Shown: positions 7,201-15,941 of the stretch, piece by piece | Position numbering within the stretch: position 1 is the stretch's first letter | How the letters are laid out: every line of letters begins with the position of its first letter | Assembly: GCF_002933955.1 (NCBI RefSeq) | Contig: NZ_BEWW01000267.1 | Coordinates: 1-38,717, forward strand | Direction of reading: 5' to 3' | DNA length: 38,717 bases | Origin: Prevotella sp. MGM2 | GTDB taxonomy: Bacteria > Bacteroidota > Bacteroidia > Bacteroidales > Bacteroidaceae | Position numbers and translations under genes: made by a program | The notes under the pieces: model-generated | Databases searched by the model: none | What the model saw: the letters and a program-made list of their open reading frames with translations, nothing else | What the model was told of the DNA's origin: nothing

Positions 7201-8748
7201 ATGAACAAAAACAGTTACTTAGCTTCTGTGCTACTGGCCGGCAGCCTGTTTTTCGGAAGCCTTTCCGTGCAGGCGCAGGACCGCACCATTAAGTTAACTA
7301 CCCAGAAACCGGCAGGCGAGGCAGTCACCTTGCTGGTCAACTACACCTACAAGGGAGTAACCGTGGATTGGGGCGACGGCCAGCCCGTAGTCTACAACAC
7401 CGGCAAAGAGCCTATCCGCGAAATTACCGGCACCGTGAAAGGCTCCACCATAACCATTACCGGCGACGGCAACTGGAACATGCTGTCGTGTGCCGACTGC
7501 GGCCTGACGGATATCGACCTCACCGGAGCACGCGACTTTGCCTCGCTCTATTGCCAGAACAACCAGCTCACCACGCTCGACATCAAGGGCATGAAGGAAC
7601 TGACGGACCTTGACTGCTCCAACAACCAGATTGCACGGTTCTCTTTTTCGGGAGCCACTGCAACCAGCGAAATTCCCAAACTGGAGAACCTCAACATCTC
7701 CAACAACCAGTTTACAGGAACATTCAACTATCCCCTGCCCTCACTGAAAACACTGAACATCTCCAACAACCAGTTTACTGGCGCCTTGCTCACGAGCAAC
7801 ACCGGACTGGTATCGCTACAATGCGAGGGCAACAAACTGGGCGGACTGGCCGTAGACAAGGCGCCTAATCTCACGGCGCTCGTGTGCAGCAACAATAACA
7901 TAGCCAATCTCCTCCTGAGCAAAACCGCCACGGAAATACGTCAGCTGGTGGCCGACAATAACAGGATATCCGTCACTCTCGACTTGTCTGCCTACAGCAA
8001 CCTTGCCGACCTTTCTGTCAGCAATAACGTTATTACCAAGCTCTATCTGCCTGAAAACAAACTCCGTTCGCTTAACCTTTCCAACAACAAACTGACGTTT
8101 AACGTTCTGCCGGTATATGCCTACAGGCCGAAATATCTGACTTTCATGCCGCAGGAGAAACTCGACATCTCCAAGTTTGAAAACGTGAAAACCGTTAACG
8201 GTCAGCCGACCATGACTGTTGTTACGTGGGAAAACCGCGGAAAGAACACGCTCGACCTTTCTCCCTACATTAAAATAGCAGTGAAGCCCAACGGCACCGG
8301 CGGCACCAACGACGGCATCATTGAGTGGTTTGAACTCACAGAGGACAATAAGGAAATACCGCTCGTCAAATACGTCAACTCCACACAAACGCCCAACGAT
8401 TATTTCGTTAACAGCAACAAGTTCAACTTCTTTACCCCTCATGAAAGAGTCTTTGCACGCATACGTCCCAACAACATATACGGCGACACAGACCACTTCA
8501 TTGAAACAACCTGTATCGCCATAATGGCAGACCCCACCACAGGCATCGGCAACATTGCCGGCACAGACAACGGCCTCAGCATCAGCAGCACCAGAGGAAA
8601 CCTCACCATGAGCGCCCCATCGGCCATGGCGGTACGCGTGATTTCGGCCGACGGCAAGACTGTATGGAACGGCACAGTTAGTTCTGCCGTCACCATCACC
8701 CTCCCCGGCGGTATCTACATCGTCAACGGCAAAAAGGTCGTACTGTAA
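7201..8748 (+). CDS. Secreted leucine-rich-repeat protein with type IX-like C-terminal tail
   Basis: 515 aa. Residues 1-25 are a signal peptide (charged MNKN, hydrophobic core, cleavage after VQA). Residues ~75-315 are irregular leucine-rich repeats in the short Bacteroidota style, with recurring LDCSNNQI, LNISNNQFTG and LNLSNNKL units. A short non-repeat domain follows at ~320-440. The last ~65 residues, with RVISADGKTVW and GGIYIVNGKKVVL, resemble the beta-sandwich sorting tail of type IX secretion substrates (VxxxDGK...GxYixxG pattern), so I infer surface display or release; this assignment is moderate. The gene is 54 bp upstream of the M60 peptidase on the same strand, suggesting co-expression. 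Its ligand is unknown; LRR proteins usually mediate protein or glycan contact. Confidence 0.8.
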   Translation: MNKNSYLASVLLAGSLFFGSLSVQAQDRTIKLTTQKPAGEAVTLLVNYTYKGVTVDWGDGQPVVYNTGKEPIREITGTVKGSTITITGDGNWNMLSCADCGLTDIDLTGARDFASLYCQNNQLTTLDIKGMKELTDLDCSNNQIARFSFSGATATSEIPKLENLNISNNQFTGTFNYPLPSLKTLNISNNQFTGALLTSNTGLVSLQCEGNKLGGLAVDKAPNLTALVCSNNNIANLLLSKTATEIRQLVADNNRISVTLDLSAYSNLADLSVSNNVITKLYLPENKLRSLNLSNNKLTFNVLPVYAYRPKYLTFMPQEKLDISKFENVKTVNGQPTMTVVTWENRGKNTLDLSPYIKIAVKPNGTGGTNDGIIEWFELTEDNKEIPLVKYVNSTQTPNDYFVNSNKFNFFTPHERVFARIRPNNIYGDTDHFIETTCIAIMADPTTGIGNIAGTDNGLSISSTRGNLTMSAPSAMAVRVISADGKTVWNGTVSSAVTITLPGGIYIVNGKKVVL

Positions 8749-8802
8749 AACACACCGACACATTACAAAAGAAGTTTTTCAAGACATATTTATAAAAACA
8801 AA

Positions 8803-11484
8803 ATGAACAGAATACAAACCTCATTTATAGTGGCAGGATTCGCCGTTATGTCCCTGTTCTCAGGCAATACCGCCGGCGCACAAACCAACCTGCCCGACGG
8901 CGCCACACCAATGATCGTCGCGCCTCATCAACTGCCGGTGGGCTACATGGAACGTACCATCTGCTACGACATAACCGCCAACATCCCCTATGAGGTCAGC
9001 TCCGACCAGGCATGGGCCACTGTCCGCAAAGGCACCGACGGTACGATCTACGTACACCTCACGCAGAATTACAACTCCTCCGACCGCACTGCCGTCATCT
9101 CACTCACCAACAGCGAAATGGGAGTGACCCAAACCATCAATATTGTGCAGCAGCGCGACAACTCCGCCACGACAATTCCTACTGACCCGCATATCACACC
9201 GCAAAGCGCTACGGCCAACACGGAAAACAGCACAGCCGAAGGCATTGCCAAAACGATTGACGGCAACACTTCTACTTTCTGGCACTCCAAATGGAGCGGC
9301 ACGAAGTTTGAAGTCTCAGAAAACAATCCCGCCGTCATTACCTATAAATTCCGGGTGGCCGCAGCGGATTCCATCGACTACATCAATTACATTCCTCGTC
9401 AGGACTCGCAAAACGGCGCATTCGGAAAGGTGGAAATGTACATGCGGCTGATTGGAGAAACGGACACAAAACTTTATGGCACTTACGACTGGGGACAAAC
9501 ACAAACCGCCAAGACCATCACTTTTGAAAAGTCCGTCAAACCAGCGGAAATTACCTTTAAAATTTATTCCGGCTATGGCGGTTGGGCCTGCTGTGCTGAA
9601 ATGGAGTTCGTTCAGAAAACGCCCGTACACAGTGATTTCGGCATTTTTGAAGACGAACTTTACACGAAGCTCAAAGACGGCGTTACCCTTGGCGATATAG
9701 AGAGCATGACCAATCCCTTTGCCAAAAGTCTGGCCATGAACATCTTCAACGGCCAGTACGACATGAACTACCGTGTGGCTAAATTCCCATGCAAGCTCTC
9801 TGTACAAACTCTGGCCGCGCGCTGGAAAACTCCAGGCAAATACTACGACCAGACTGAAGGCGTTACGGGCATTTCCTTCGGCCCCGGCACTCACGCCGTC
9901 ATCGTCAAAGGACTTCCCGAAGGCAAGAATGCCACGCTCAAACTCGTTTCATGGTATAACGGCATCGTAGGCGGCAATTTCGACGGCGGTAATCCTCAGG
10001 AGAAGTCCTATCCGCTCTCCAACGGTATGAATATCATCAAATTCGATCCTGAAAAGGATTTCACCTATCTCAACAAAGGCAATGGCGGAAAATACTTGCG
10101 CGATTATGACGCATTAGGCTACATCTCCTATGAAGACAGCGAAAACCCTGCTGCCTATAACGACATTGAAATACACTTCGTCAACGGAGAAGTGAACGGC
10201 TACCTCTCTCTCGACAAAACCAACGATGAGATGCATGAGATTACCGCTAATGCCAAAAACTACTGTATGGACGTATTCGGCAGGAAAGCCCATCAGGTAT
10301 GGACATCGCAAGGCCTTCACGACTACTGCCGAGCCATTGACGGCTCCATCGGCTATCGTCAGTACATGAACATCATCGACTCTCTCGTACAATGGGAACA
10401 CGATCTGCTTGGTTTCACCAAGTACAACATGCAACCCGACAACCGCACCTTCGCTTACGTCAACTTCACCTATTATATGTTCCAGGGCGGCCGCGGCGTT
10501 TCTTTCCATCAGGATCAGGAGTCACGCGTGCTGAATTGCGAAAAAATGGCCAATAGAGACGATGATGCCATTTGGGGCTTGAGCCATGAATGGGGACATC
10601 AACATCAGATGCACCCCTACTTCTGCTGGAAAGGCATGGCTGAAGTGACAAACAACATGAACGCCTACTACAACATCATGCGTATGGGCTACCGCACTTC
10701 TGACAAAATCAATCAGTGGGTGCCTGCACGCAAACACTTCATACAAGACAATCTCAGCGGTGTAGACCTTACCAGCAACCAACGCCGGGCAGCCTGGCTC
10801 CGCCGCAGCAACATGTCCTGGAACACCGATTATAATGCCCTGCTTGCTGAAATGGAAGACAGCATCATTACCACTCAGGCCGACAATGTACTAAGAGGCG
10901 TGGGCATCACCGAAGTAGGTGTCGGCGAAACTCTGTGTCCTTACATCATGCTTTACGTTTACTTTACCCGTGACAAGGGTATGACCGACTTCGGCCCCGA
11001 CATGTACGAAGCCCTTCGCCGTACAGAGAAAGAAGGAGGCTCTGACCTTGAAAAACAAAGCGGCATCGACAAATACGAGCTTGTGGCTATGGCACAAAAC
11101 AACAATACCAATAATGCCATTGACCAGCTCAATGAAAAATTCGCCGCTTCTGTCTGGACAAAATATATCACCAAGGAACATTGCGGAACCTGGGATAACA
11201 ATATGCCCTATATCCTCAATTATATCCGCAAGGTAAGCCGTCTGACGGGTTATAACCTCTTCCCTTATTTCGAAAAATGGGGTTTCCTGCGCAACACGGC
11301 ACTTTACATCGGTGACTATGGTGACGGTTGGCAAATATTCACCAAAGCAGCCTATGATGAGTTCAAAGCCGACATGGATGCCCTCGTAACTTCCGGCGAG
11401 CTGAAAGAAATGCCTGAAGGTATGGTTGAAGAAATATCCAACGCAGCAAACTACTTCCAGGCCAAACCTTCATTTCCTAACTGA
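8803..11484 (+). CDS. Secreted M60-family (enhancin-like) zinc metallopeptidase with BACON and discoidin domains
   Basis: 893 aa. Residues 1-26 form a signal peptide without a lipobox. A BACON-type beta-sandwich lies at ~45-118 (VSSDQAWATV ... TQTINIVQQ). An F5/8 type C-like carbohydrate-binding module follows at ~130-265 (TIDGNTSTFWHSKW ... EMEFVQK). The remainder is the peptidase M60 region. The gluzincin site is SHEWGHQHQ, with His595, Glu596 and His599, and Glu614 as likely third ligand (HExxH, 14 residues, E). M60 peptidases from gut bacteria cleave mucin-type O-glycoproteins, and BACON domains are linked to mucin or glycan binding, so host mucin is the likely substrate (family knowledge plus inference). 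No type IX tail is seen, unlike its LRR neighbour. A hairpin terminator follows 38 nt after the stop. Confidence 0.9.
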   Translation: MNRIQTSFIVAGFAVMSLFSGNTAGAQTNLPDGATPMIVAPHQLPVGYMERTICYDITANIPYEVSSDQAWATVRKGTDGTIYVHLTQNYNSSDRTAVISLTNSEMGVTQTINIVQQRDNSATTIPTDPHITPQSATANTENSTAEGIAKTIDGNTSTFWHSKWSGTKFEVSENNPAVITYKFRVAAADSIDYINYIPRQDSQNGAFGKVEMYMRLIGETDTKLYGTYDWGQTQTAKTITFEKSVKPAEITFKIYSGYGGWACCAEMEFVQKTPVHSDFGIFEDELYTKLKDGVTLGDIESMTNPFAKSLAMNIFNGQYDMNYRVAKFPCKLSVQTLAARWKTPGKYYDQTEGVTGISFGPGTHAVIVKGLPEGKNATLKLVSWYNGIVGGNFDGGNPQEKSYPLSNGMNIIKFDPEKDFTYLNKGNGGKYLRDYDALGYISYEDSENPAAYNDIEIHFVNGEVNGYLSLDKTNDEMHEITANAKNYCMDVFGRKAHQVWTSQGLHDYCRAIDGSIGYRQYMNIIDSLVQWEHDLLGFTKYNMQPDNRTFAYVNFTYYMFQGGRGVSFHQDQESRVLNCEKMANRDDDAIWGLSHEWGHQHQMHPYFCWKGMAEVTNNMNAYYNIMRMGYRTSDKINQWVPARKHFIQDNLSGVDLTSNQRRAAWLRRSNMSWNTDYNALLAEMEDSIITTQADNVLRGVGITEVGVGETLCPYIMLYVYFTRDKGMTDFGPDMYEALRRTEKEGGSDLEKQSGIDKYELVAMAQNNNTNNAIDQLNEKFAASVWTKYITKEHCGTWDNNMPYILNYIRKVSRLTGYNLFPYFEKWGFLRNTALYIGDYGDGWQIFTKAAYDEFKADMDALVTSGELKEMPEGMVEEISNAANYFQAKPSFPN

Positions 11485-11522
11485 TATGGTTTGACCGGTG
11501 GGAACACTTGGTTAATCAACAA

Positions 11523-11559
11523 AAACAGCGTGGCTATCCCAAAGATAGCCACGCTGTTT
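11523..11559 (+). terminator. Terminator after the M60 peptidase gene
   Basis: AAACAGCGTGGCTATC (11523-11538) and GATAGCCACGCTGTTT (11544-11559) form a perfect 16-bp stem with a 5-nt loop. The A/T ends make it potentially bidirectional. Confidence 0.8.
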
Positions 11560-11831
11560 CATATCCAGTTCACACGAACACCCTCACATATTCCCCTGGC
11601 CTTCACATTTCAATCATGCTCAAAATTCTATTATTAGTCTTTCTATAGCACATTTTTGCCTTTGGAGAGAATACTATATCTCTATAAACTGACAAATCGT
11701 TTTTAAAGTAGTTCCAACGCTATTTCCGCCCCAAAATCCGTACCGGATTTCAATTCCAAGTAATCGCGCTAAAAGTCTGAAGGTTAATTCATACACTTCA
11801 ATACATGGTAAAACATCATCTTCAAACGAGT
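11560..11831. other. Non-coding gap between the convergent M60 and pepD genes
   Basis: No ORF with recognisable features. The segment 11733-11790 contains a 7-bp hairpin, AAATCCG-TAC-CGGATTT, next to CAATTCCAAGTAAT and TGAAGGTTAA, short strings also found in the repeated elements at 6487 and 27912. It may be an eroded fragment; the similarity is too short to be sure. Confidence 0.3.
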
Positions 11832-11878
11832 ATCCCTGCAAAGGATCCAAATTATAATATGGATTCCTTTGCAGGGAT
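11832..11878 (-). terminator. Hairpin downstream of pepD
   Basis: ATCCCTGCAAAGGATCC (11832-11848) pairs with GGATTCCTTTGCAGGGAT (11861-11878) with one bulged base; loop of 12 nt. It lies about 50 nt after the pepD stop on the minus strand. There is no clear T run, so efficiency as an intrinsic terminator is uncertain. Confidence 0.6.
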
Positions 11879-11928
11879 TATTAATGATGTATTCTCCGAC
11901 AACAATTCTGTCAGGACCTCAATGCTTC

Positions 11929-13386
11929 TTATTTCTTAGGCGTACGCTCAAGGGTTGTAAGCACAAATCGCCAATATTTTTCTACACTAGGCACATAACA
12001 GCGTTCATTAGGCGTATGGGGAGAACGGAGCGTAGGACCAAAACTTACCATGTCCATACCGGGCTTATGGGCACCAATGACACCGCATTCCAAACCGGCA
12101 TGAATAACCTGTACGCGATTTTCCGTACCAAACAGTTCACGATAAACATTCTTCATGAGTTCCACAATTTCGCTTTGAGGATTAGGCTGCCAGGCTGGGT
12201 AATCGCCACTCAACTCTACTTTCATTCCTGCCATGGCAAATGTGCTTTCAATCGTTTCGGCCAGACATTGACGCATAGAATCACGTGAAGAACGGATGAG
12301 TATTTTGAACATAACCTGCCCGCCACCTATTTCAACGATAGCCAGATTAGAGGAAGTTTCGACAATGGAAGGTACTTCGGGAATAAAACGGAATACACCG
12401 TTGTGACAAGCGCAGAGAGCATTGACCAGATTGTCCTGCAATTCTGCAGGAACGATTTGTGTGGGGCGCTCCACATCTGTACAGACAAGGGCCAGAGCAT
12501 TCTCCACGGTACCATACTCATCCGTAAAGGTCTGCCGCCATTCCTCCACAGCTTCTTTAAGTGCCGGCACATTTTCTTTCGGGAGAGTAAGCACCACTTC
12601 GGCCTCACGAGGAATGGCATTGCGCATGTTGCCGCCCTTCCATTCAGCCAAACAGGCTTCAAAGTTGGCAATAGCATCTTGCACAAGGCGTGCCATCATC
12701 TTGTTGGCATTGCCGCGGCCCTCGTTAATTTCAAGTCCCGAATGGCCGCCAAGTAATCCTGACAGTTTCACGCTTACAGCCGCATCATCGGCATCGGCTT
12801 CCACTTCCTTATATTCAAGCGTGGCAGTAAGGTTCACTCCACCGGCCGAACCTACAATCATTTCTCCCTCAGTTTCATTGTCAAGATTAAGGAGTATCTC
12901 TCCCTTAATGGTATCGGCGGTCATGTGGTTCACGCCATACATGGTTGTCTCCTCATCTGCCGTTATAAACCCTTCAAGAGGACCATGTCTGAGACTGTTG
13001 TCTTCCATAATAGCCATGATGGTGGCTACGGCCATACCGTCATCGGCACCGAGAGTGGTACCGCGAGCACGTACCCAGTCACCGTCTATGTAAGTTTCTA
13101 TAGGATCTTTCTCAAAATCGTGGCAGGAATCGGCCGCTTTCTGCGGTACCATGTCCATGTGGCCCTGAAGAGTCACGATTTTACAATCTTCCATGCCCGG
13201 CGTGGCTGCTTTATACATCAGGATGTTGCCAGCGTCATCCTTGCGGGCCTCTATGCCTTTCTCGGCAGCCCAGTCGAGGAGGAATTTCTGTATCTTTTCC
13301 AAATGTCCCGACGGGCGTGGCACTTGTGTGAGAAGATAAAAGTTTTTCCAGATAGCCTGCGGCTGCAAATCTTTAATTTCGCTCAT
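11929..13386 (-). CDS. pepD: Aminoacyl-histidine dipeptidase (M20 family)
   Basis: Cytoplasmic zinc dipeptidase of the PepD/M20C type that hydrolyses Xaa-His and other dipeptides. At 485 aa it is the usual length. Metal and catalytic motifs appear in order: GHMDMVP with His76 and Asp78, TTLGADDG with Asp115, and TADEET with catalytic Glu145-Glu146. LSGLLGGHSGLEI (about 210-225) is the conserved lid-domain segment, and NLDNETEGE is also family-typical. It starts 32 bp after the end of the flippase-like gene on the same strand, so the two are probably co-transcribed from 14486-14517. Bacteroidales genomes often carry several PepD paralogues; this is one of them. Confidence 0.95.
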   Translation of the reverse strand: MSEIKDLQPQAIWKNFYLLTQVPRPSGHLEKIQKFLLDWAAEKGIEARKDDAGNILMYKAATPGMEDCKIVTLQGHMDMVPQKAADSCHDFEKDPIETYIDGDWVRARGTTLGADDGMAVATIMAIMEDNSLRHGPLEGFITADEETTMYGVNHMTADTIKGEILLNLDNETEGEMIVGSAGGVNLTATLEYKEVEADADDAAVSVKLSGLLGGHSGLEINEGRGNANKMMARLVQDAIANFEACLAEWKGGNMRNAIPREAEVVLTLPKENVPALKEAVEEWRQTFTDEYGTVENALALVCTDVERPTQIVPAELQDNLVNALCACHNGVFRFIPEVPSIVETSSNLAIVEIGGGQVMFKILIRSSRDSMRQCLAETIESTFAMAGMKVELSGDYPAWQPNPQSEIVELMKNVYRELFGTENRVQVIHAGLECGVIGAHKPGMDMVSFGPTLRSPHTPNERCYVPSVEKYWRFVLTTLERTPKK

Positions 13387-13418
13387 GGTATATACGTTTT
13401 AGAAATTATGTTTGTTAT

Positions 13419-14450
13419 TTATTTGTGTTGTTTGCGATACGAGAGGTCCACCCAGGCAAATGCTCCGAGCAACACGACCTCAAAAGTTTGTATGGTGTGC
13501 ACCACAAGAGCGAACATAATGGCCGGCGCCTCAGCCACCCCGTAGAGCACCAGCATTGTTTTTACTGCAAAATGCCATGGGCCGGCGCCATTAGGTGTCG
13601 GCACCAATACGGCAAAAGTGCCGATGCAGAATATGAGAAATGCCTGTGCGGGACCGATGGTTGAGGTAAAATCAAAGCAGAAGAAAGCCGTATAGAAATG
13701 AAGGAAATAACATCCCCAAACAGCCAGTGAGAAGAATATATAAAGCGGAAAGTTATTCACTCCACGCAGCGATGTGATGCCTGCCCACAAATTACGCACG
13801 GCATTCTTTCCTCTGGAGAAAATAGAAAATCGCCGGAAAGCGAAAAAAACCGATAAGACGACAGCCACTATGCAGACTGCCGCAACGATATATCCTGTGC
13901 CGGTGTAGCGAACAAAGGAACTGCCGAAATCTGTTCCCGTCTGTTTGAGAAAATGCAGAACATCAGCCAACTGCGACAGAAAGGCACACGCCGTAAGCAA
14001 CAGTATGACCAAGCAATCAATGAACCGTTCCGTCACCACCGTCCCCAAAGCTTTGGCAAAAGGCACACCGTCATATTTTTTCAGAGTGCCACACCGCGCC
14101 ACCTCCCCTATACGGGGTATAAACAGGCTCGAAGCATAGGACAGGAATATGGCATTCTCACACACCCTGCGCCGAGGATGTTCCCCCAGCGGGGCCAATG
14201 CAAGTTTCCAACGCCAGGCACGCACCTGCTGGGCAAGAACGCCGAAAACTAAAGAAAGGGCCATCCACCACCAGTTCATACGATGGACAACATAATCGGT
14301 AAAGTCATTCCAATTCGTATCGCGATACATCCACCAAAGGATACAAATGCCGAGGACGAAAGGCAATGCGGCTTTAAAAATATGCTTTATGATAGTTCCC
14401 AAAATAAGTACTTTACGCTGTTTTTTAGTATTTTTGCAAATCAGTAACAT
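13419..14450 (-). CDS. Flippase-like / lysylphosphatidylglycerol synthase transmembrane-domain protein
   Basis: Integral inner-membrane protein of the UPF0104/YbhN-AglD-like superfamily with about 7-8 hydrophobic segments. Recognisable family segments are VLAQQVRAWRWKLAL, SLFIPRIGEVARCGTL and VPTPNGAGPWHFAV. No aminoacyltransferase (MprF synthase) domain is attached, so it is the membrane half only; the substrate, probably a lipid or polyprenyl-linked molecule, is unknown. I chose the ATG at 14450 (343 aa), because an exact promoter at 14486-14517 would start transcription near 14478 and the longer frame from 14594 would lie outside the mRNA. An ATG at 14471 and a TTG further in are alternatives. 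pepD follows after 32 bp. Divergent to rsmA. Confidence 0.85.
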   Translation of the reverse strand: MLLICKNTKKQRKVLILGTIIKHIFKAALPFVLGICILWWMYRDTNWNDFTDYVVHRMNWWWMALSLVFGVLAQQVRAWRWKLALAPLGEHPRRRVCENAIFLSYASSLFIPRIGEVARCGTLKKYDGVPFAKALGTVVTERFIDCLVILLLTACAFLSQLADVLHFLKQTGTDFGSSFVRYTGTGYIVAAVCIVAVVLSVFFAFRRFSIFSRGKNAVRNLWAGITSLRGVNNFPLYIFFSLAVWGCYFLHFYTAFFCFDFTSTIGPAQAFLIFCIGTFAVLVPTPNGAGPWHFAVKTMLVLYGVAEAPAIMFALVVHTIQTFEVVLLGAFAWVDLSYRKQHK

Positions 14451-14485
14451 CTTGCACAACGCCTGACGCATTGAAATATGCCCGT

Positions 14486-14517
14486 CAAAGGTAGTGCAAA
14501 CTGCGGAATTTGCCAAA
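14486..14517 (-). promoter_or_regulatory. Promoter of the flippase-like gene and pepD
   Basis: On the minus strand TTTG (14517-14514), 20 bp, TACCTTTG (14493-14486): both elements match the Bacteroidota consensus exactly. The predicted start is near 14478. Confidence 0.75.
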
Positions 14518-14596
14518 TTAATTGCTGGGTTTGTTAAATGAACACGACCTGCGGCTCTCTGCAAACCAGCAATACACACAAAAAACATCATCACTT

Positions 14597-15430
14597 ATGC
14601 TGAAAAACGTACGTCCGAAGAAATTTCTGGGGCAACATTTCCTGAAAGATCAAAACACGGCCAAAGCCATTGCTGACACTATTGATGCCTGTGCCGGTCT
14701 GCCCGTTCTGGAAGTAGGCCCCGGCATGGGAGTACTCACACAATACCTCCTTCCTAAGAGACGCGAAATGAAAGTTGTCGAAATAGACTTTGAAAGTGTG
14801 GCTTACCTGCGCGAAAAATACCCACAGTTGGAAAACAATATCATAGAGGATGATTTCCTGAAAATGCACCTTGAAAATACTTTCGATGGCCAGCCTTTCG
14901 TCCTCACAGGCAACTATCCCTATAACATCAGCAGCCAGATTTTTTTCAAAATGCTGGACTACCGCCACCTCATTCCGTGTTGCACTGGAATGATACAGAA
15001 AGAAGTGGCCGAGCGGATGGCTGCACGTCCGGGCAGCAAAGCCTACGGCATCCTGAGTGTATTACTCCAACTGTGGTACGACGTAGAATATCTGTTTACC
15101 GTCGAACCCGGCGTTTTCAATCCGCCCCCAAAAGTAAAAAGCGCCGTGGTACGCCTCACACGCAATGCCATAAACGATGCGGGATGTGATGAACACCTTT
15201 TGCGCCGCGTGGTAAAAACCACCTTCAACCAGAGGCGAAAAATGATGCGCGGATCGCTCAAACCGCTCTTTGCCCAACTCAACTCAGAGACCGGACAGCA
15301 TTCAGACCATACGGCATTTCTGTCGCAACAATTACTGACGCGCCGGCCGGAACAACTCAGTGTACAAGACTTTGTAGACCTGACAAATGCCATCAGCAAA
15401 GAAATGAAACTGGCAGCAGACAAACAATGA
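14597..15430 (+). CDS. rsmA: 16S rRNA (adenine1518-N6/adenine1519-N6)-dimethyltransferase
   Basis: Also known as ksgA. It dimethylates two adjacent adenines in the 3' terminal hairpin of 16S rRNA during 30S maturation, using S-adenosylmethionine. The ATG at 14597 gives 277 aa and the standard N-terminus KKFLGQHFL; an upstream TTG in frame adds 25 residues unlike the family and is rejected. The SAM motif EVGPGMG is at 39-45. The catalytic NLPYN-type motif is NYPYN at 106-110, a common variant. PPPKVKSAVVRL marks the junction to the C-terminal helical domain. Divergent from the flippase-like gene with 146 bp between starts; no exact plus-strand promoter was identified. Confidence 0.96.
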   Translation: MLKNVRPKKFLGQHFLKDQNTAKAIADTIDACAGLPVLEVGPGMGVLTQYLLPKRREMKVVEIDFESVAYLREKYPQLENNIIEDDFLKMHLENTFDGQPFVLTGNYPYNISSQIFFKMLDYRHLIPCCTGMIQKEVAERMAARPGSKAYGILSVLLQLWYDVEYLFTVEPGVFNPPPKVKSAVVRLTRNAINDAGCDEHLLRRVVKTTFNQRRKMMRGSLKPLFAQLNSETGQHSDHTAFLSQQLLTRRPEQLSVQDFVDLTNAISKEMKLAADKQ

Positions 15431-15828
15431 GCAGCCTATCGCCTTCATATTTTAGAGTGACCAAGATAAGATTATCGTCATAAATAATAAGTGTCTTGCC
15501 ATTTCAAGTATCATTCATGAAGACCTTTGGAGGCGCTTTTCTTCACCCCCAATTAATAACGAGCAACAAAAGCATCAGGCAATGTCCTTTCTACTATCCG
15601 GTCAATGTCTTTATTCTGAAAGAAGGTGAAATGGCACCACTTTCCGTCTTTGTTTTGACACTTCTCCATTCCTGATAGCTGAAGAAATAAAACGCAATTA
15701 TGACATAATTATCTGGCCTTTGAATTATTGAACAATGCTGCGGAAAGGCTTGTGGTATAATGGTTTAAACTGTTCTTAAGATTCAGAAAACAGTTGCAGA
15801 TGTTTAATGAGGAATGCCGTAAAGAGAT
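15431..15828. other. Non-coding or decayed region after rsmA
   Basis: About 400 bp without an intact gene. The only coding-like signal is a short minus-strand frame at 15553-15669. No promoter or repeat was recognised in the rest. Confidence 0.4.
15553..15669 (-). pseudogene. Possible C-terminal gene remnant or 38-aa small protein
   Basis: The minus-strand frame reads MEKCQNKDGKWCHFTFF..., and continues QNKDIDRIVERTLPDAFVA to a TAA at 15553-15555. Its composition (amphipathic IDRIVERTLPDAF, few rare residues) looks like real protein, and the open frame extends nine sense codons upstream of the ATG before a stop. I do not recognise the family. It may be the tail of a deleted gene or a genuine small ORF; chance is not excluded. 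Confidence 0.22.
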
Positions 15829-15868
15829 AAGGCTGTTTACAAGAACTATGAGTTTTGTAAACAGCCTT
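15829..15868. terminator. Bidirectional terminator between rsmA and the DUF4468 gene
   Basis: AAGGCTGTTTACAA (15829-15842) and TTGTAAACAGCCTT (15855-15868) form a perfect 14-bp stem with a 12-nt loop. It sits about 75 nt past the DUF4468 stop on the minus strand and could also stop read-through from rsmA. Confidence 0.7.
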
Positions 15869-15941
15869 GAAATATCATGACTGCGGGTTACTTTAAGTAT
15901 CGCACTTAGAGTGGCAAGGTATTTTACCTTTCATGAATAAA

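Noticed and set aside
7816-8763. 315-aa minus-strand ORF opposite the LRR gene
   Set aside because: Rich in V/G/C/Y shadow composition, no signal or domain; the plus-strand LRR protein explains the sequence.
12277-12292. Possible parS site around TCACGTGA in pepD
   Set aside because: By eye only about 11 of 16 positions match the usual parS palindrome, and it lies in coding sequence far from parAB; likely chance.
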